Positions 1 to 7,748 of a stretch of 64,000 nucleotides of DNA are shown piece by piece; position 1 is the first letter of the stretch; the number at the start of each line of letters is the position of its first letter. The stretch is from Burkholderiales bacterium (lineage in GTDB: Bacteria > Pseudomonadota > Gammaproteobacteria > Burkholderiales > Burkholderiaceae_E), in contig JAPLQE010000054.1 of NCBI GenBank assembly GCA_026399835.1, forward strand, positions 1-64,000, in the 5' to 3' direction. The notes below the pieces were generated by a model. It made no database searches, had not been told where the DNA came from, and worked only from the letters and a program-made list of their open reading frames with translations. Made by a program: the position numbers and the translations under genes.

Positions 1-91
1 CATCGGCGCGGGCCGACACCGCCAGTTCGCTGTCGTCGAACAACGCCGCAGTCTGGCCGGCACTTTCTCGTTCAAGGGGCTCGGTGCTCAT
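1..91 (-). CDS. Possible 5' fragment of an unrecognised gene, cut by the window edge
   Basis: An open frame on the minus strand begins with ATG at 91 and runs off the left edge after 30 codons (MSTEPLERESAGQTAALFDD...). It is rich in small and acidic residues and shows no signal peptide or motif. It would be divergent from, and overlap by a few bases, the cytochrome gene on the plus strand. The plus-strand frame is also open to the edge, so only one of the two readings need be real. No function can be assigned. Confidence 0.3.
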   Translation of the reverse strand, partial: MSTEPLERESAGQTAALFDDSELAVSARAD

Positions 92-1109
92 GCGCCGATT
101 ATCCCTTCAACGAGCCGATTGCTTCACACGTTCTGAGTCGATGCCTCCCGTCAACCTGGTGGGACGCCCGGTACCGCAGATCGACAGCCTGCCCGAGGGG
201 CCCTACCGCGCACTCGTCCTGCAGGGCCATGAACTCAGCACCCGCACGTTCGCGCTGATCGGCCCCGAGGTGAAGCCTGCGCGCAAGCGCTACGCCGGCA
301 ACAACCTGGCGTGCACGTCCTGCCACCAGGAAGGCGGCGCCAAGCCGTTCGCGATTCCGTGGGTCGGTGTAACGGCGACCTTCCCTCAGTACCGCGGACG
401 CGAGGACCAGATCAGCACCGTGGAAGAACGCATCAACGGCTGCATGGAGCGCAGCATGAACGGCAAGCCGCTGCCCCTGGGTGCGCCCGAGATGAAGGCC
501 TTCACGACCTACATCGCCTTCCTCTCCAGGGGCGTGCCCGTTGGTGCGCAGATCGAAGGCGCGGCCGTCCTGCAGAGCGGGGTGCCCAACCGTCGCGCCG
601 ACCCCGACGCCGGCAGCGTCGTCTACGTCGCCAAGTGCGCGGTCTGCCACGGCGCCGATGGCATGGGCAAGCGCGTGGGCCAGCGTGGCGATGCCCAGGG
701 CTATGCCTTTCCGCCGCTCTGGGGACCGGACAGCTTCAACAACGGTGCCGGCATGAACCGCCTGCTCACGACCACGCGCTTCATCCGCCAGAACATGCCG
801 CTCGGCGCGAGCCACACGGCCACCGTGCTGAACGACGACGAGGCCTACGACGTGACAGCGTTCGTCCTGTCAAGGCCTCGACCGCTGAAGGCACACCTGG
901 AAGCCGACTTCCCGGCACGGTGGAACAAGCCTGTCGACGCGGCATTTCCGCCCTACATGCTGGGGGCTTCCGCCGATCAGCACCGGTATGGGCCCTTCCC
1001 GCCGCTGGCCGAGAAACAACGCGAGATGGCCGATCGGCGCAAGGCCGACCTGGCGGCGGGCAAGGCCCGTTCGGCGGCAGATCCGGCAGGCGCCGCCCGA
1101 GGCAAGTAG
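90..1109 (+). CDS. Dihaem cytochrome c, TsdA-like thiosulfate dehydrogenase family
   Basis: About 339 residues with two c-type haem motifs, CTSCH near residue 75 and CAVCH near residue 183. A conserved Cys in the segment RINGCMERS lies 39 residues after the first haem His. This spacing resembles the His/Cys ligation of haem 1 in thiosulfate dehydrogenase TsdA (2 thiosulfate to tetrathionate, periplasm). A Met in RQNMPLG may be a ligand of haem 2. The C-terminal segment with YGPFPPL also fits the family. No signal peptide is visible from the ATG at 90, the GTG at 84 or the ATG at 141, although cytochromes c mature in the periplasm. The frame stays open to the left edge, so the true start may lie outside the window. 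A SoxA-like or other dihaem protein is the alternative. Confidence 0.75.
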   Translation: MRRLSLQRADCFTRSESMPPVNLVGRPVPQIDSLPEGPYRALVLQGHELSTRTFALIGPEVKPARKRYAGNNLACTSCHQEGGAKPFAIPWVGVTATFPQYRGREDQISTVEERINGCMERSMNGKPLPLGAPEMKAFTTYIAFLSRGVPVGAQIEGAAVLQSGVPNRRADPDAGSVVYVAKCAVCHGADGMGKRVGQRGDAQGYAFPPLWGPDSFNNGAGMNRLLTTTRFIRQNMPLGASHTATVLNDDEAYDVTAFVLSRPRPLKAHLEADFPARWNKPVDAAFPPYMLGASADQHRYGPFPPLAEKQREMADRRKADLAAGKARSAADPAGAARGK

Positions 1110-1127
1110 CGGCGGCTGGCGATCGGT

Positions 1128-1664
1128 TCAGCCGCGCTCGGCGTGCTTTCGCTGGACCAGGGTGAAGGTCTCGCCGCGTATCGAGATCGGCGTGGCGATC
1201 GCCTGACGCGGGCCATCCGCGCCGCTGTGGTGATAGTCGGCCTGCGCGGCCTTGCGGCTCCAGAAGCCCGACTCGGCCAGACCCGATTCGAATCGTTCGA
1301 GCGTCTCGTGCTGCTCGGTCGGCGTCTGTTCCTTGACGCCAAGCCCTTCGACGAAGCCGCTGACCGCCGACGCGGCGACCACCCGACCCGTCCGATCGAC
1401 CAGGATCATCGGAAACGGACTGACCTTGACGAACCCGGCCACCTGGCCGAGCGTGAGCAGGCCGCCCCGGGTCGCCAGCGTCTCCAGTTCACGGCGCACC
1501 GACGCACGGGGCAGCATCAGACCCCGTTCCCAGCGCGATACGGTGGTCTGGTCGGCGTGGAGCGCTTCGGCCAGACGCCCCTGGCTCCATCCCAGCTCGC
1601 GCCTCAACTGCAGGATGAACCCCGCCCAGCAGGTCGCCTGGCTGTCACTGGGGAGGTCGAGCAT
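1128..1664 (-). CDS. XRE-family helix-turn-helix regulator with a C-terminal sensor-like region
   Basis: 178 residues from the ATG at 1664. Residues about 10-65 form a Cro/CI-type helix-turn-helix (WSQGRLAEALHADQTTVSRWERG), typical of cytoplasmic DNA-binding regulators. The remainder (FPMILVDRTGRVVAAS...) reads like a small PAS-type sensor fold, but no cofactor residue can be named. The frame is open further upstream, but that extension is Arg/Pro-rich and looks non-coding, so the internal ATG was chosen. The gene converges on the cytochrome gene with an 18 bp gap. The target is unknown. Confidence 0.65.
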   Translation of the reverse strand: MLDLPSDSQATCWAGFILQLRRELGWSQGRLAEALHADQTTVSRWERGLMLPRASVRRELETLATRGGLLTLGQVAGFVKVSPFPMILVDRTGRVVAASAVSGFVEGLGVKEQTPTEQHETLERFESGLAESGFWSRKAAQADYHHSGADGPRQAIATPISIRGETFTLVQRKHAERG

Positions 1665-1939
1665 GATCGGGTGTCTGGCGCGAGGGGGATGCTGCGGCCC
1701 ATGCCTCGGGCGCGTCATTCGGGGCAGCGGCCGCACAAAGGGCGTGCCCGTCGCGCCCGCAGCGGGCAAGGAGTGTATCGGTTCGCGACACGGTCGGCCC
1801 GGCGGCGCAGACGGCCGTCCACCCGATGCGCATCGAGCCCGTCGACGCATGAAAGCGCCGTGGACGGCCTTGGCCGCGGGAAGTAAAGTCCGCGTCCCGC
1901 CCGCCCCGCCCGGCCGCTCCGTCGGTCCCGAACCCCTCC

Positions 1940-2587
1940 ATGTCGCACCGCATGCTCGTCGCAGCCTTCCTGATGCTTCTGGCCCCGGGCCTGGCGCTGG
2001 CCCAGTCGGGCGCCGTGTCCTCGCCCACACGCGGCGTGCTGTGCGACAGGGCGTCGGGCTTCTGCGCCGACGGCACTGGCATCTCGGCCAGCTGGACCGA
2101 GAAATACCTCGGCGCGGAGGCTGCGAAGAAGCTTGCCGGCAAGATGGGCGACGGCAAGAACTTCGACGGGACGGTCTTCACGATGAGCAACGGCGTGCAC
2201 TGCGAACTCGCCGCCCGCGCGTGCACGAAGAGCAAGCTCGTCGACGAGGTCGAGCCGACCGCGACGAAGGCGCTGTTCGGAAAGCTGCCGCCCACGGCAA
2301 GGCCCAGCGCGGCGATCACGTTTCCGGCGCAGGGCGTGATCTGCGACAAGACGTCGGGCTTCTGCGTCGACCGCGAAGGCATCTCGGTCGCCTTCACGAA
2401 GACGTACCTAGGGGGCGCCGCCGAGGCGAAGCTGATGAAGCTCGTCAGGGAGAATCCCGGCATGGACCTGAGCGCCTACGTGATGGTCAACGGGGTGGAT
2501 TGCGATTCGAAGAAGCGGGTCTGCATGGCCGAGCGTCGGGGGCGCGACGTAGAGCGCCGCTACACGAAGCACCTGTTCGGCGGCTGA
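1940..2587 (+). CDS. Exported protein with two YcgJ/Fels-1-type repeats
   Basis: 215 residues beginning with a clear signal peptide (MSHRMLVAAFLMLLAPGLALAQ). The mature part holds two copies of one module, each with the pattern GVxCDxxSGFCxDxxGIS...TxxYLG, at about residues 35-110 and 125-205. Each module ends with a Cys-containing V(H/D)C...C segment, suggesting disulfides in the periplasm. The pattern matches what I recall of the YcgJ/Fels-1 prophage protein-like family, which usually has one module, so this looks like a tandem duplication. The function of the family is unknown to me. It stands 15 bp before the phospholipase D-like gene and may be co-transcribed with it. Confidence 0.65.
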   Translation: MSHRMLVAAFLMLLAPGLALAQSGAVSSPTRGVLCDRASGFCADGTGISASWTEKYLGAEAAKKLAGKMGDGKNFDGTVFTMSNGVHCELAARACTKSKLVDEVEPTATKALFGKLPPTARPSAAITFPAQGVICDKTSGFCVDREGISVAFTKTYLGGAAEAKLMKLVRENPGMDLSAYVMVNGVDCDSKKRVCMAERRGRDVERRYTKHLFGG

Positions 2588-2602
2588 TCGGGGATCCGGG
2601 CG

Positions 2603-4213
2603 ATGCCGCTGTCGTCGCAGCGCATGACTGGCACGTTCATGCGCCGCGCCTGGAACGCCTTCGGTCGCACACGCGCTCGCCTCGTCCTGGCACTGGTCTG
2701 GGCCTCGCTGTCGGCCGCCTGCGCGACCGTGTCGCCGCCTCCGAAGCCCGCACCGACCTACTCGCAGACCCCTCGCGCCGACAGCCCCTTTGCCCTCGCC
2801 GAAGACGGGATCCGGGCTGCGCACGGCCCCGAGGCATCGGGCTTCATGCTCCTCGAGCGCAACGAGGACGCGCTCGCATGGCGGCTCGCACTCGTCGACT
2901 CGGCTCGCCACACGCTGGACCTGCAGTACTACGTGTGGTTCGGTGACCGCGTCGGCCAGCTGCTGATGGCCCGCGTGATCGCGGCGGCCGATCGGGGCGT
3001 CAGGGTTCGCATCCTGTTCGACGACCTGAGCACGATGCTGCACGACATGACGCATCTCGAGCTGCGCGACGCCGCGATCGGCCTGATCGATCGGCATCCG
3101 AACATCGAGATCAGGCTCTTCAACGCCTGGTACGCGCGCACCGTCGCGGAGCGTCTCGCCGAAGGGGCGACCCGGTTCACGCAGCTGAACCGGCGGATGC
3201 ACAACAAGCAGATGATCGCCGACAATCGGGTGGCGATCGTAGGCGGTCGCAACATCGGCGACGAATACTTCGGCCTGAACCCGGCCTTCAACTTCCACGA
3301 CCTCGACGTTCTCGGCATCGGCCCGGTCGCGCGCGACGCGAGCACGGTGTTCGACCGCTACTGGAACAGCGATACGGCAGGCCCTCCGCCGCGATTCGAG
3401 GGGACGGCACCCGAGGCCGGACTGTCGGAGGCGAGCGTGCGGGCGATCCTCGACCTGCAGGCCGACCCGCGCGAGGCCGCGATGCTCGAAGGCCGGCGCT
3501 CGTGGGGGCCGGAACTGGCCGCGCTGTCAGCCCGCCTGCACACCGGTCGCGGGCGCGTCGACGCGGACCCGCCCGCGCGCGACGAGACGACCCGCAACCG
3601 GATGCCGGAAACCATCCACAGGCTGATGCGCGGCGCACAGCGCGAAGTGCTGATCACCAACGCCTACATCATCCCCGACGCCACCTTCGTGGAGGACCTG
3701 CGCGCGCTGACCGCCCGCGGCGTGTCCGTCCGCATCCTGACCAACTCGCTCGCCTCGCACGACGTGCCCGCGGTCAACAGCCACTACGAGGGCTGGCGCG
3801 TCACGCTGCTCGGGCTGGGCGTGACCTTGCACGAGCTGCGGCCCGATGCCGCCATCCGCTCGACGCTGGTCGACACCGCGCCGGTTCGCGGAGAATTCGT
3901 CGGGCTGCACGTCAAGGCGATGGTGGTCGACCGCGAGCGCGTGTTCGTGGGCTCGATGAACCTCGACCCGCGCTCGGAGGTGTTCAATTCCGAGATGGGC
4001 GTCGTCGTCGACAGTGTGCCGCTCGCGCAGGCGCTGGCCGCGGGGATGGAGCGTGACATGGATCCGTCCAACAGCTGGCGCGTCGCGCTGGGCGCGGACG
4101 GCGCGCCACGGTGGACGAGCGACGCGGGCACCCTGGACCGGCAGCCGGCGCGCAACGCCCTGCAGCGGATCCAGAACCTGTTCTTCAAGCTCTTTCCGCC
4201 ATCGCTGTACTGA
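2603..4213 (+). CDS. Phospholipase D-like lipoprotein, cardiolipin synthase ClsC-like
   Basis: 536 residues with two HKD motifs, HNKQMIAD (H200, K202, D207) and HVKAMVVD (H436, K438, D443). They are followed by GGRN and GSMN, the arrangement of phospholipase D and bacterial cardiolipin synthases, which make a phosphohistidine intermediate. The N-terminus carries a hydrophobic stretch and a lipobox (LSAAC, Cys40), so it is probably anchored to a membrane from the periplasmic side. An ATG at 2639 would give a shorter, more typical signal and may be the true start. The next gene follows after 10 bp. Phosphatidyl transfer (ClsC/YmdC-like) is the likeliest activity; hydrolysis is possible. Confidence 0.82.
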   Translation: MPLSSQRMTGTFMRRAWNAFGRTRARLVLALVWASLSAACATVSPPPKPAPTYSQTPRADSPFALAEDGIRAAHGPEASGFMLLERNEDALAWRLALVDSARHTLDLQYYVWFGDRVGQLLMARVIAAADRGVRVRILFDDLSTMLHDMTHLELRDAAIGLIDRHPNIEIRLFNAWYARTVAERLAEGATRFTQLNRRMHNKQMIADNRVAIVGGRNIGDEYFGLNPAFNFHDLDVLGIGPVARDASTVFDRYWNSDTAGPPPRFEGTAPEAGLSEASVRAILDLQADPREAAMLEGRRSWGPELAALSARLHTGRGRVDADPPARDETTRNRMPETIHRLMRGAQREVLITNAYIIPDATFVEDLRALTARGVSVRILTNSLASHDVPAVNSHYEGWRVTLLGLGVTLHELRPDAAIRSTLVDTAPVRGEFVGLHVKAMVVDRERVFVGSMNLDPRSEVFNSEMGVVVDSVPLAQALAAGMERDMDPSNSWRVALGADGAPRWTSDAGTLDRQPARNALQRIQNLFFKLFPPSLY

Positions 4214-4223
4214 CGAGACTCGC

Positions 4224-6077
4224 ATGCATGCTCCGTACGTGTCGGCACGAAGCGGCGCCTCGCGCCGCACGATCCTGTCCGCCGCCTTGCTGGCCTCGCT
4301 CGTCGTGTCGGCCTGCGCGGGGTTCCAGCCCCAGCCCGGCCCCGATGCGGAGCCCGGCGGCCGATACCTGACGTTGACCGAGCCGATCATCGCGATCGGC
4401 GACACGCAGGAGCACGAGTCGACCAGCGTGCCGATGCTCGACAACGACAACGCGCTCGACGCATACCTGGAGGTCACGCAACGTCCGCCCGAGCAGGCGC
4501 TGTTCGGCCGTCGCATCATGGAGTGGGTCTTCGAGGCCCATCGAGACAGCGCGTTCCTGCACCTCGGCGACGTGCTCGACCTGTCGTGCCGTTCCGAGGC
4601 CAAGCGGATGCGCCGCCTGTTCGAGTCGGGCCCCGCACGAGGCGCCCTGCTGCCCGGCAACCATGACGGGCTGATGTTCGGCATCTATGGCTACGACGTG
4701 CTGGGCGCGACCTTCGACACCGGAGCGGCCAAGTGGAACGACGCCTGCCGACCCGGCCGTGCCGATGGCGACGTGCGTCGGATGGCGGAGCGCGAAGCGT
4801 TCACGAAGCGCGACTTCATCTCCACCTACCTGGCCGGCCTCGGCGGCGGCCCGATACCCTTGGCGGGCCTGCCGTCACCCGCGCCGACCGGCGACCAGCG
4901 CATCAGCTGGGTCAACCCGAACACCTCGGACTACCTCTCCGCGCTCGAGGCGCGCCTCGTCGACGGCAACCAGTACGCGAATTCGTTCATCGCGCAGCGC
5001 CTGCGACTGCCGCCGGCGGCCGGTGCGACGCGCGGCGTCGTGGTGATCGCCCTCGACACCAATCAGGCCGGGCAGCTCGCCAGCACCTGGGACGTGCTGC
5101 AAGGCAACAGCCCGGGAAGCGTCGGGCACGTCAGACCCGAGCAGGTGCGCGCGGTGTCACGATGGGTCGGCGCTGCGACCCGCAACGGCGACATCGTCGT
5201 GTTCGCCGGCCATCACAACTGGCTGTCGCTCGGGCTGCCTAGCCGCCTGATGCTGCGCGATCTGATGTCGACGCTGCCCCATCCGCTGGTCTACCTGTCC
5301 GCGCACACGCACCGGGGCTTCTGGGCGGTGCACCGCGCGCTCGACAACCGGCCCCTCCTCGAGCTGAACACGAGCTCGCTGTCGGACTGGCCGATCGCAT
5401 ACCGTCGGATCAGCTTCGCGTACGACGAGGCGGCGAACCGCCTGATGGTGCGCGGCGACCTGATGCCTGCCGGTGACCGGCCGCATGGATCGGACGCGGA
5501 CCTGCTCGCCGCCTGGGAACGGCAGACCTGCGCCGCATCGGACTTCGACACGAAGGCGCTCCGCCAGCTCGATGCGGAGCTGGTGGCGCGACAGCACGCG
5601 TCGCGCGGCAGTCTGTTCGGCCTGCTCCGCGCGAAGCTCTCGCCCGACTGCGAGGCGTGCGATGCCGATCGATACCGACGGGCGAACGAGTACCAGGACG
5701 AGATGCTCGAGGTGCTGATCGAGACCGGCCGGCATCTGCGTGCCGAATCGCACCAGCTCGACACCCTGGCGTTGCCGGCGTTCTGCCGGGGCGAGCCCTG
5801 GAGCGTCTGCGCGGCCGCGCTCGTCGCCGAGCGGCCCGCGGACACGCGCGGTCTGGTCGAGCTGTTCGGACGGAAGGCACGCCTGGTGGACCTGCTGGGC
5901 AGCCACCTCGACGACCTCGACGAACCGCGGGCCAAGGCGTACATGACCTGCCGCGCGGTGCTGGCCGCCAGGATCGACTTCGAGGGCAGCTCGGACGACG
6001 CCAACTCCCACCGCGGCGAGGCCAAGCGACGCTCGGAGCAGTTCTTCCGCGTCGAGGCCAGCGTCGGCATGGAGTAG
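4224..6077 (+). CDS. Calcineurin-like metallophosphoesterase lipoprotein
   Basis: 617 residues from the ATG at 4224. An N-terminal signal ends in a lipobox (VVSAC, Cys31). The metallophosphoesterase blocks appear in order: IGDTQEH (about 58), LGDVLD (about 114), GNHD (145-148), AGHHNW and SAHTHRG. These bind a dinuclear metal centre. The roughly 200 C-terminal residues after the catalytic fold contain several Cys residues and no recognised domain. The substrate is unknown; the phospholipase D-like and hydrolase neighbours suggest a lipid or phospholipid head group, but that is inference. The neighbours lie 10 bp before and 3 bp after. Confidence 0.75.
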   Translation: MHAPYVSARSGASRRTILSAALLASLVVSACAGFQPQPGPDAEPGGRYLTLTEPIIAIGDTQEHESTSVPMLDNDNALDAYLEVTQRPPEQALFGRRIMEWVFEAHRDSAFLHLGDVLDLSCRSEAKRMRRLFESGPARGALLPGNHDGLMFGIYGYDVLGATFDTGAAKWNDACRPGRADGDVRRMAEREAFTKRDFISTYLAGLGGGPIPLAGLPSPAPTGDQRISWVNPNTSDYLSALEARLVDGNQYANSFIAQRLRLPPAAGATRGVVVIALDTNQAGQLASTWDVLQGNSPGSVGHVRPEQVRAVSRWVGAATRNGDIVVFAGHHNWLSLGLPSRLMLRDLMSTLPHPLVYLSAHTHRGFWAVHRALDNRPLLELNTSSLSDWPIAYRRISFAYDEAANRLMVRGDLMPAGDRPHGSDADLLAAWERQTCAASDFDTKALRQLDAELVARQHASRGSLFGLLRAKLSPDCEACDADRYRRANEYQDEMLEVLIETGRHLRAESHQLDTLALPAFCRGEPWSVCAAALVAERPADTRGLVELFGRKARLVDLLGSHLDDLDEPRAKAYMTCRAVLAARIDFEGSSDDANSHRGEAKRRSEQFFRVEASVGME

Positions 6078-6080
6078 CCG

Positions 6081-7211
6081 TTGCGCGCCGGACGGACCCG
6101 CGCGGTCCGCGCCCTGACGGTGTGTGCGCTCGCCTGGGCGCAGCTCGGATGCGGCGTCAATGCCCTGGTGCCGCGGACGACCGAAGGTCCCGCGATGGTC
6201 AGGGTGCCGGCCGTTCTGGCCGGCGTGCGTGACGGTCGGGCGCGGTTTCGGCAGGTGTTCTGCGAGGTGCTGCGCACGCACGCCGTCGTCCCGGAGCCGG
6301 ATGACGACTGCGAACGTCGGCTGCCGAGGCTGTCGGACGAGCCCGCCCCGGATCCGGTATCCGCTCCGACCGTGTCGGCCGCAGCGTCCGAATCGGTCGC
6401 GCGGTCCTCGCCTGCCGCAGCCCGACTGTCGGTCGCATACGTGCTCGGCTTCGGATCCGACTGCGCGGGTCAGGGGGACCTGATCGAGCAGGAAATGGGA
6501 CCGTTCCTGGCGTCGCTGGGCGTTGCGCTGCGGGTGCTGCGTGTCGACGGCCTGGGCAGCAGCGAGTCCAATGCCCACGCCCTGCGCGACGCCCTGCTCG
6601 CCGGGGCCGATCCCGCCGAGCGCGTGGTGCTGATCGGGCACTCGAAGGGCGCGGTCGACGCCCTGCAGCTCATCGTCGAGCATCCGGAGACACGCCCTCG
6701 GCTCGCCGCGCTGGTCTCGCTGGCCGGGGCGATCGGCGGCTCGCCGCTCGCCAACCTCGGCTCGCAGGGATCGCTGCGGGCTGCGGCCTGGATCCCCGGG
6801 CTCGCTTGCGGCGCAGGCGATCTCGGCGCGATCGAGAGCCTGCGTCCGGCCACGCGACAGTCATGGCTCGCGCGTCATCGGCTGCCGCCGGACGTTCGCG
6901 TGTACTCGATCGCGACGATGCCGGACCCCGCCCGCCTGGCGCCCGGCCTCGTCGCGCCCTACGGATTGCTCGAGCGCATCGACCCGCGCAACGACGGCAA
7001 CGTCCTCACGCATGATCAGGTGATCCCCGGCAGCACGCTGCTCGGGTACGTCGACGCGGACCACTGGTCGATCGGCGCGAACCTGCAGGCCAGCCCCAGC
7101 GCGATCGTCCGCGCCGTCGCCGGCAGCGAACCGTTTCCGCGGCGTGCGCTGATCGAGGCGGTGCTGCGCACGATCGTCGAGGACACCGCCAGGCCGGCCG
7201 CCTCGCCTTGA
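6081..7211 (+). CDS. Alpha/beta hydrolase-fold protein, probably exported
   Basis: 376 residues if translation starts at the TTG at 6081, three bases after the preceding stop, as expected for translational coupling. The N-terminus has a hydrophobic stretch ending in AQLGC, a poor but possible lipobox. The nucleophile elbow GHSKG (Ser about 188) and a late DHWS His fit an esterase or lipase of the alpha/beta hydrolase fold. The intervening Ala/Pro/Ser-rich segment (about 70-120) looks like a linker. It is the third envelope gene of a compact set with the phospholipase D-like and phosphoesterase genes. Substrate unknown; later ATG starts would lose the export signal. Confidence 0.62.
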   Translation: MRAGRTRAVRALTVCALAWAQLGCGVNALVPRTTEGPAMVRVPAVLAGVRDGRARFRQVFCEVLRTHAVVPEPDDDCERRLPRLSDEPAPDPVSAPTVSAAASESVARSSPAAARLSVAYVLGFGSDCAGQGDLIEQEMGPFLASLGVALRVLRVDGLGSSESNAHALRDALLAGADPAERVVLIGHSKGAVDALQLIVEHPETRPRLAALVSLAGAIGGSPLANLGSQGSLRAAAWIPGLACGAGDLGAIESLRPATRQSWLARHRLPPDVRVYSIATMPDPARLAPGLVAPYGLLERIDPRNDGNVLTHDQVIPGSTLLGYVDADHWSIGANLQASPSAIVRAVAGSEPFPRRALIEAVLRTIVEDTARPAASP

Positions 7212-7266
7212 CCGCGGGGCCGGAGCGTCCACGACTGCCCGGGCGGCCCGAACCGCAGGAGTCTCC

Positions 7267-7621
7267 GTGATGTGGGCGTGGCTGATCGCCCTGCTGATGC
7301 TTGCCCTGGCGCACCCTGTGTCGATGGCCATCGAGGATCCGGACTACGAGGTGGTGCGCCGTCTCGATGGCGCCCGAGCCGCTCGCCCCCCGGGTGCAGC
7401 TGCGCGAGGGGCCGCCCGCGCGCGTCGCCGCAATCCGCTGCTCGGGCACGTGGTCGCAGGCGAACTACGAGGAGCACCTGGAGAAGCTGCGTTCGGCGCT
7501 GCGCGCCGCGAAGATCGCGTCGACCGGGGAGCCGACGCTGTCGCGCCGCTACGGCCCGATGACGCCGTGGTTCATGCGGCGTAACGAGATCTGGCTGACG
7601 GTAGACGGGCCGGAGCGCTGA
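7267..7621 (+). pseudogene. Remnant of a SOUL-family haem-binding protein with internal deletion and frameshift
   Basis: The first part, from GTG 7267 or ATG 7270, encodes a short hydrophobic leader and MAIEDPDYEVVRRLDG, the usual N-terminus of SOUL haem-binding proteins. At about 7368-7378 the reading moves to another frame, which encodes the usual C-terminus: PRVQLREGPPARVAAIRCSG, TWSQANYEEHLEKLR and TPWFMRRNEIWL. Roughly 90-110 residues of the middle of the domain are missing compared with the family length of about 200 residues. A deletion that also shifted the frame explains this. It follows the hydrolase gene by about 55 bp and is probably a dead gene. Confidence 0.7.
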
Positions 7622-7748
7622 GTCGCGGCCGAGTGAGTGGGGGCGCCGACCCGCCCCCCGCTCGGTGCGCCATCCCCACGCCCCCCATCGCTCAACCGTT
7701 CGTCGGACGGCGCACCAGCGACCTGCCACGGGTGTCGACAATCCCCGC

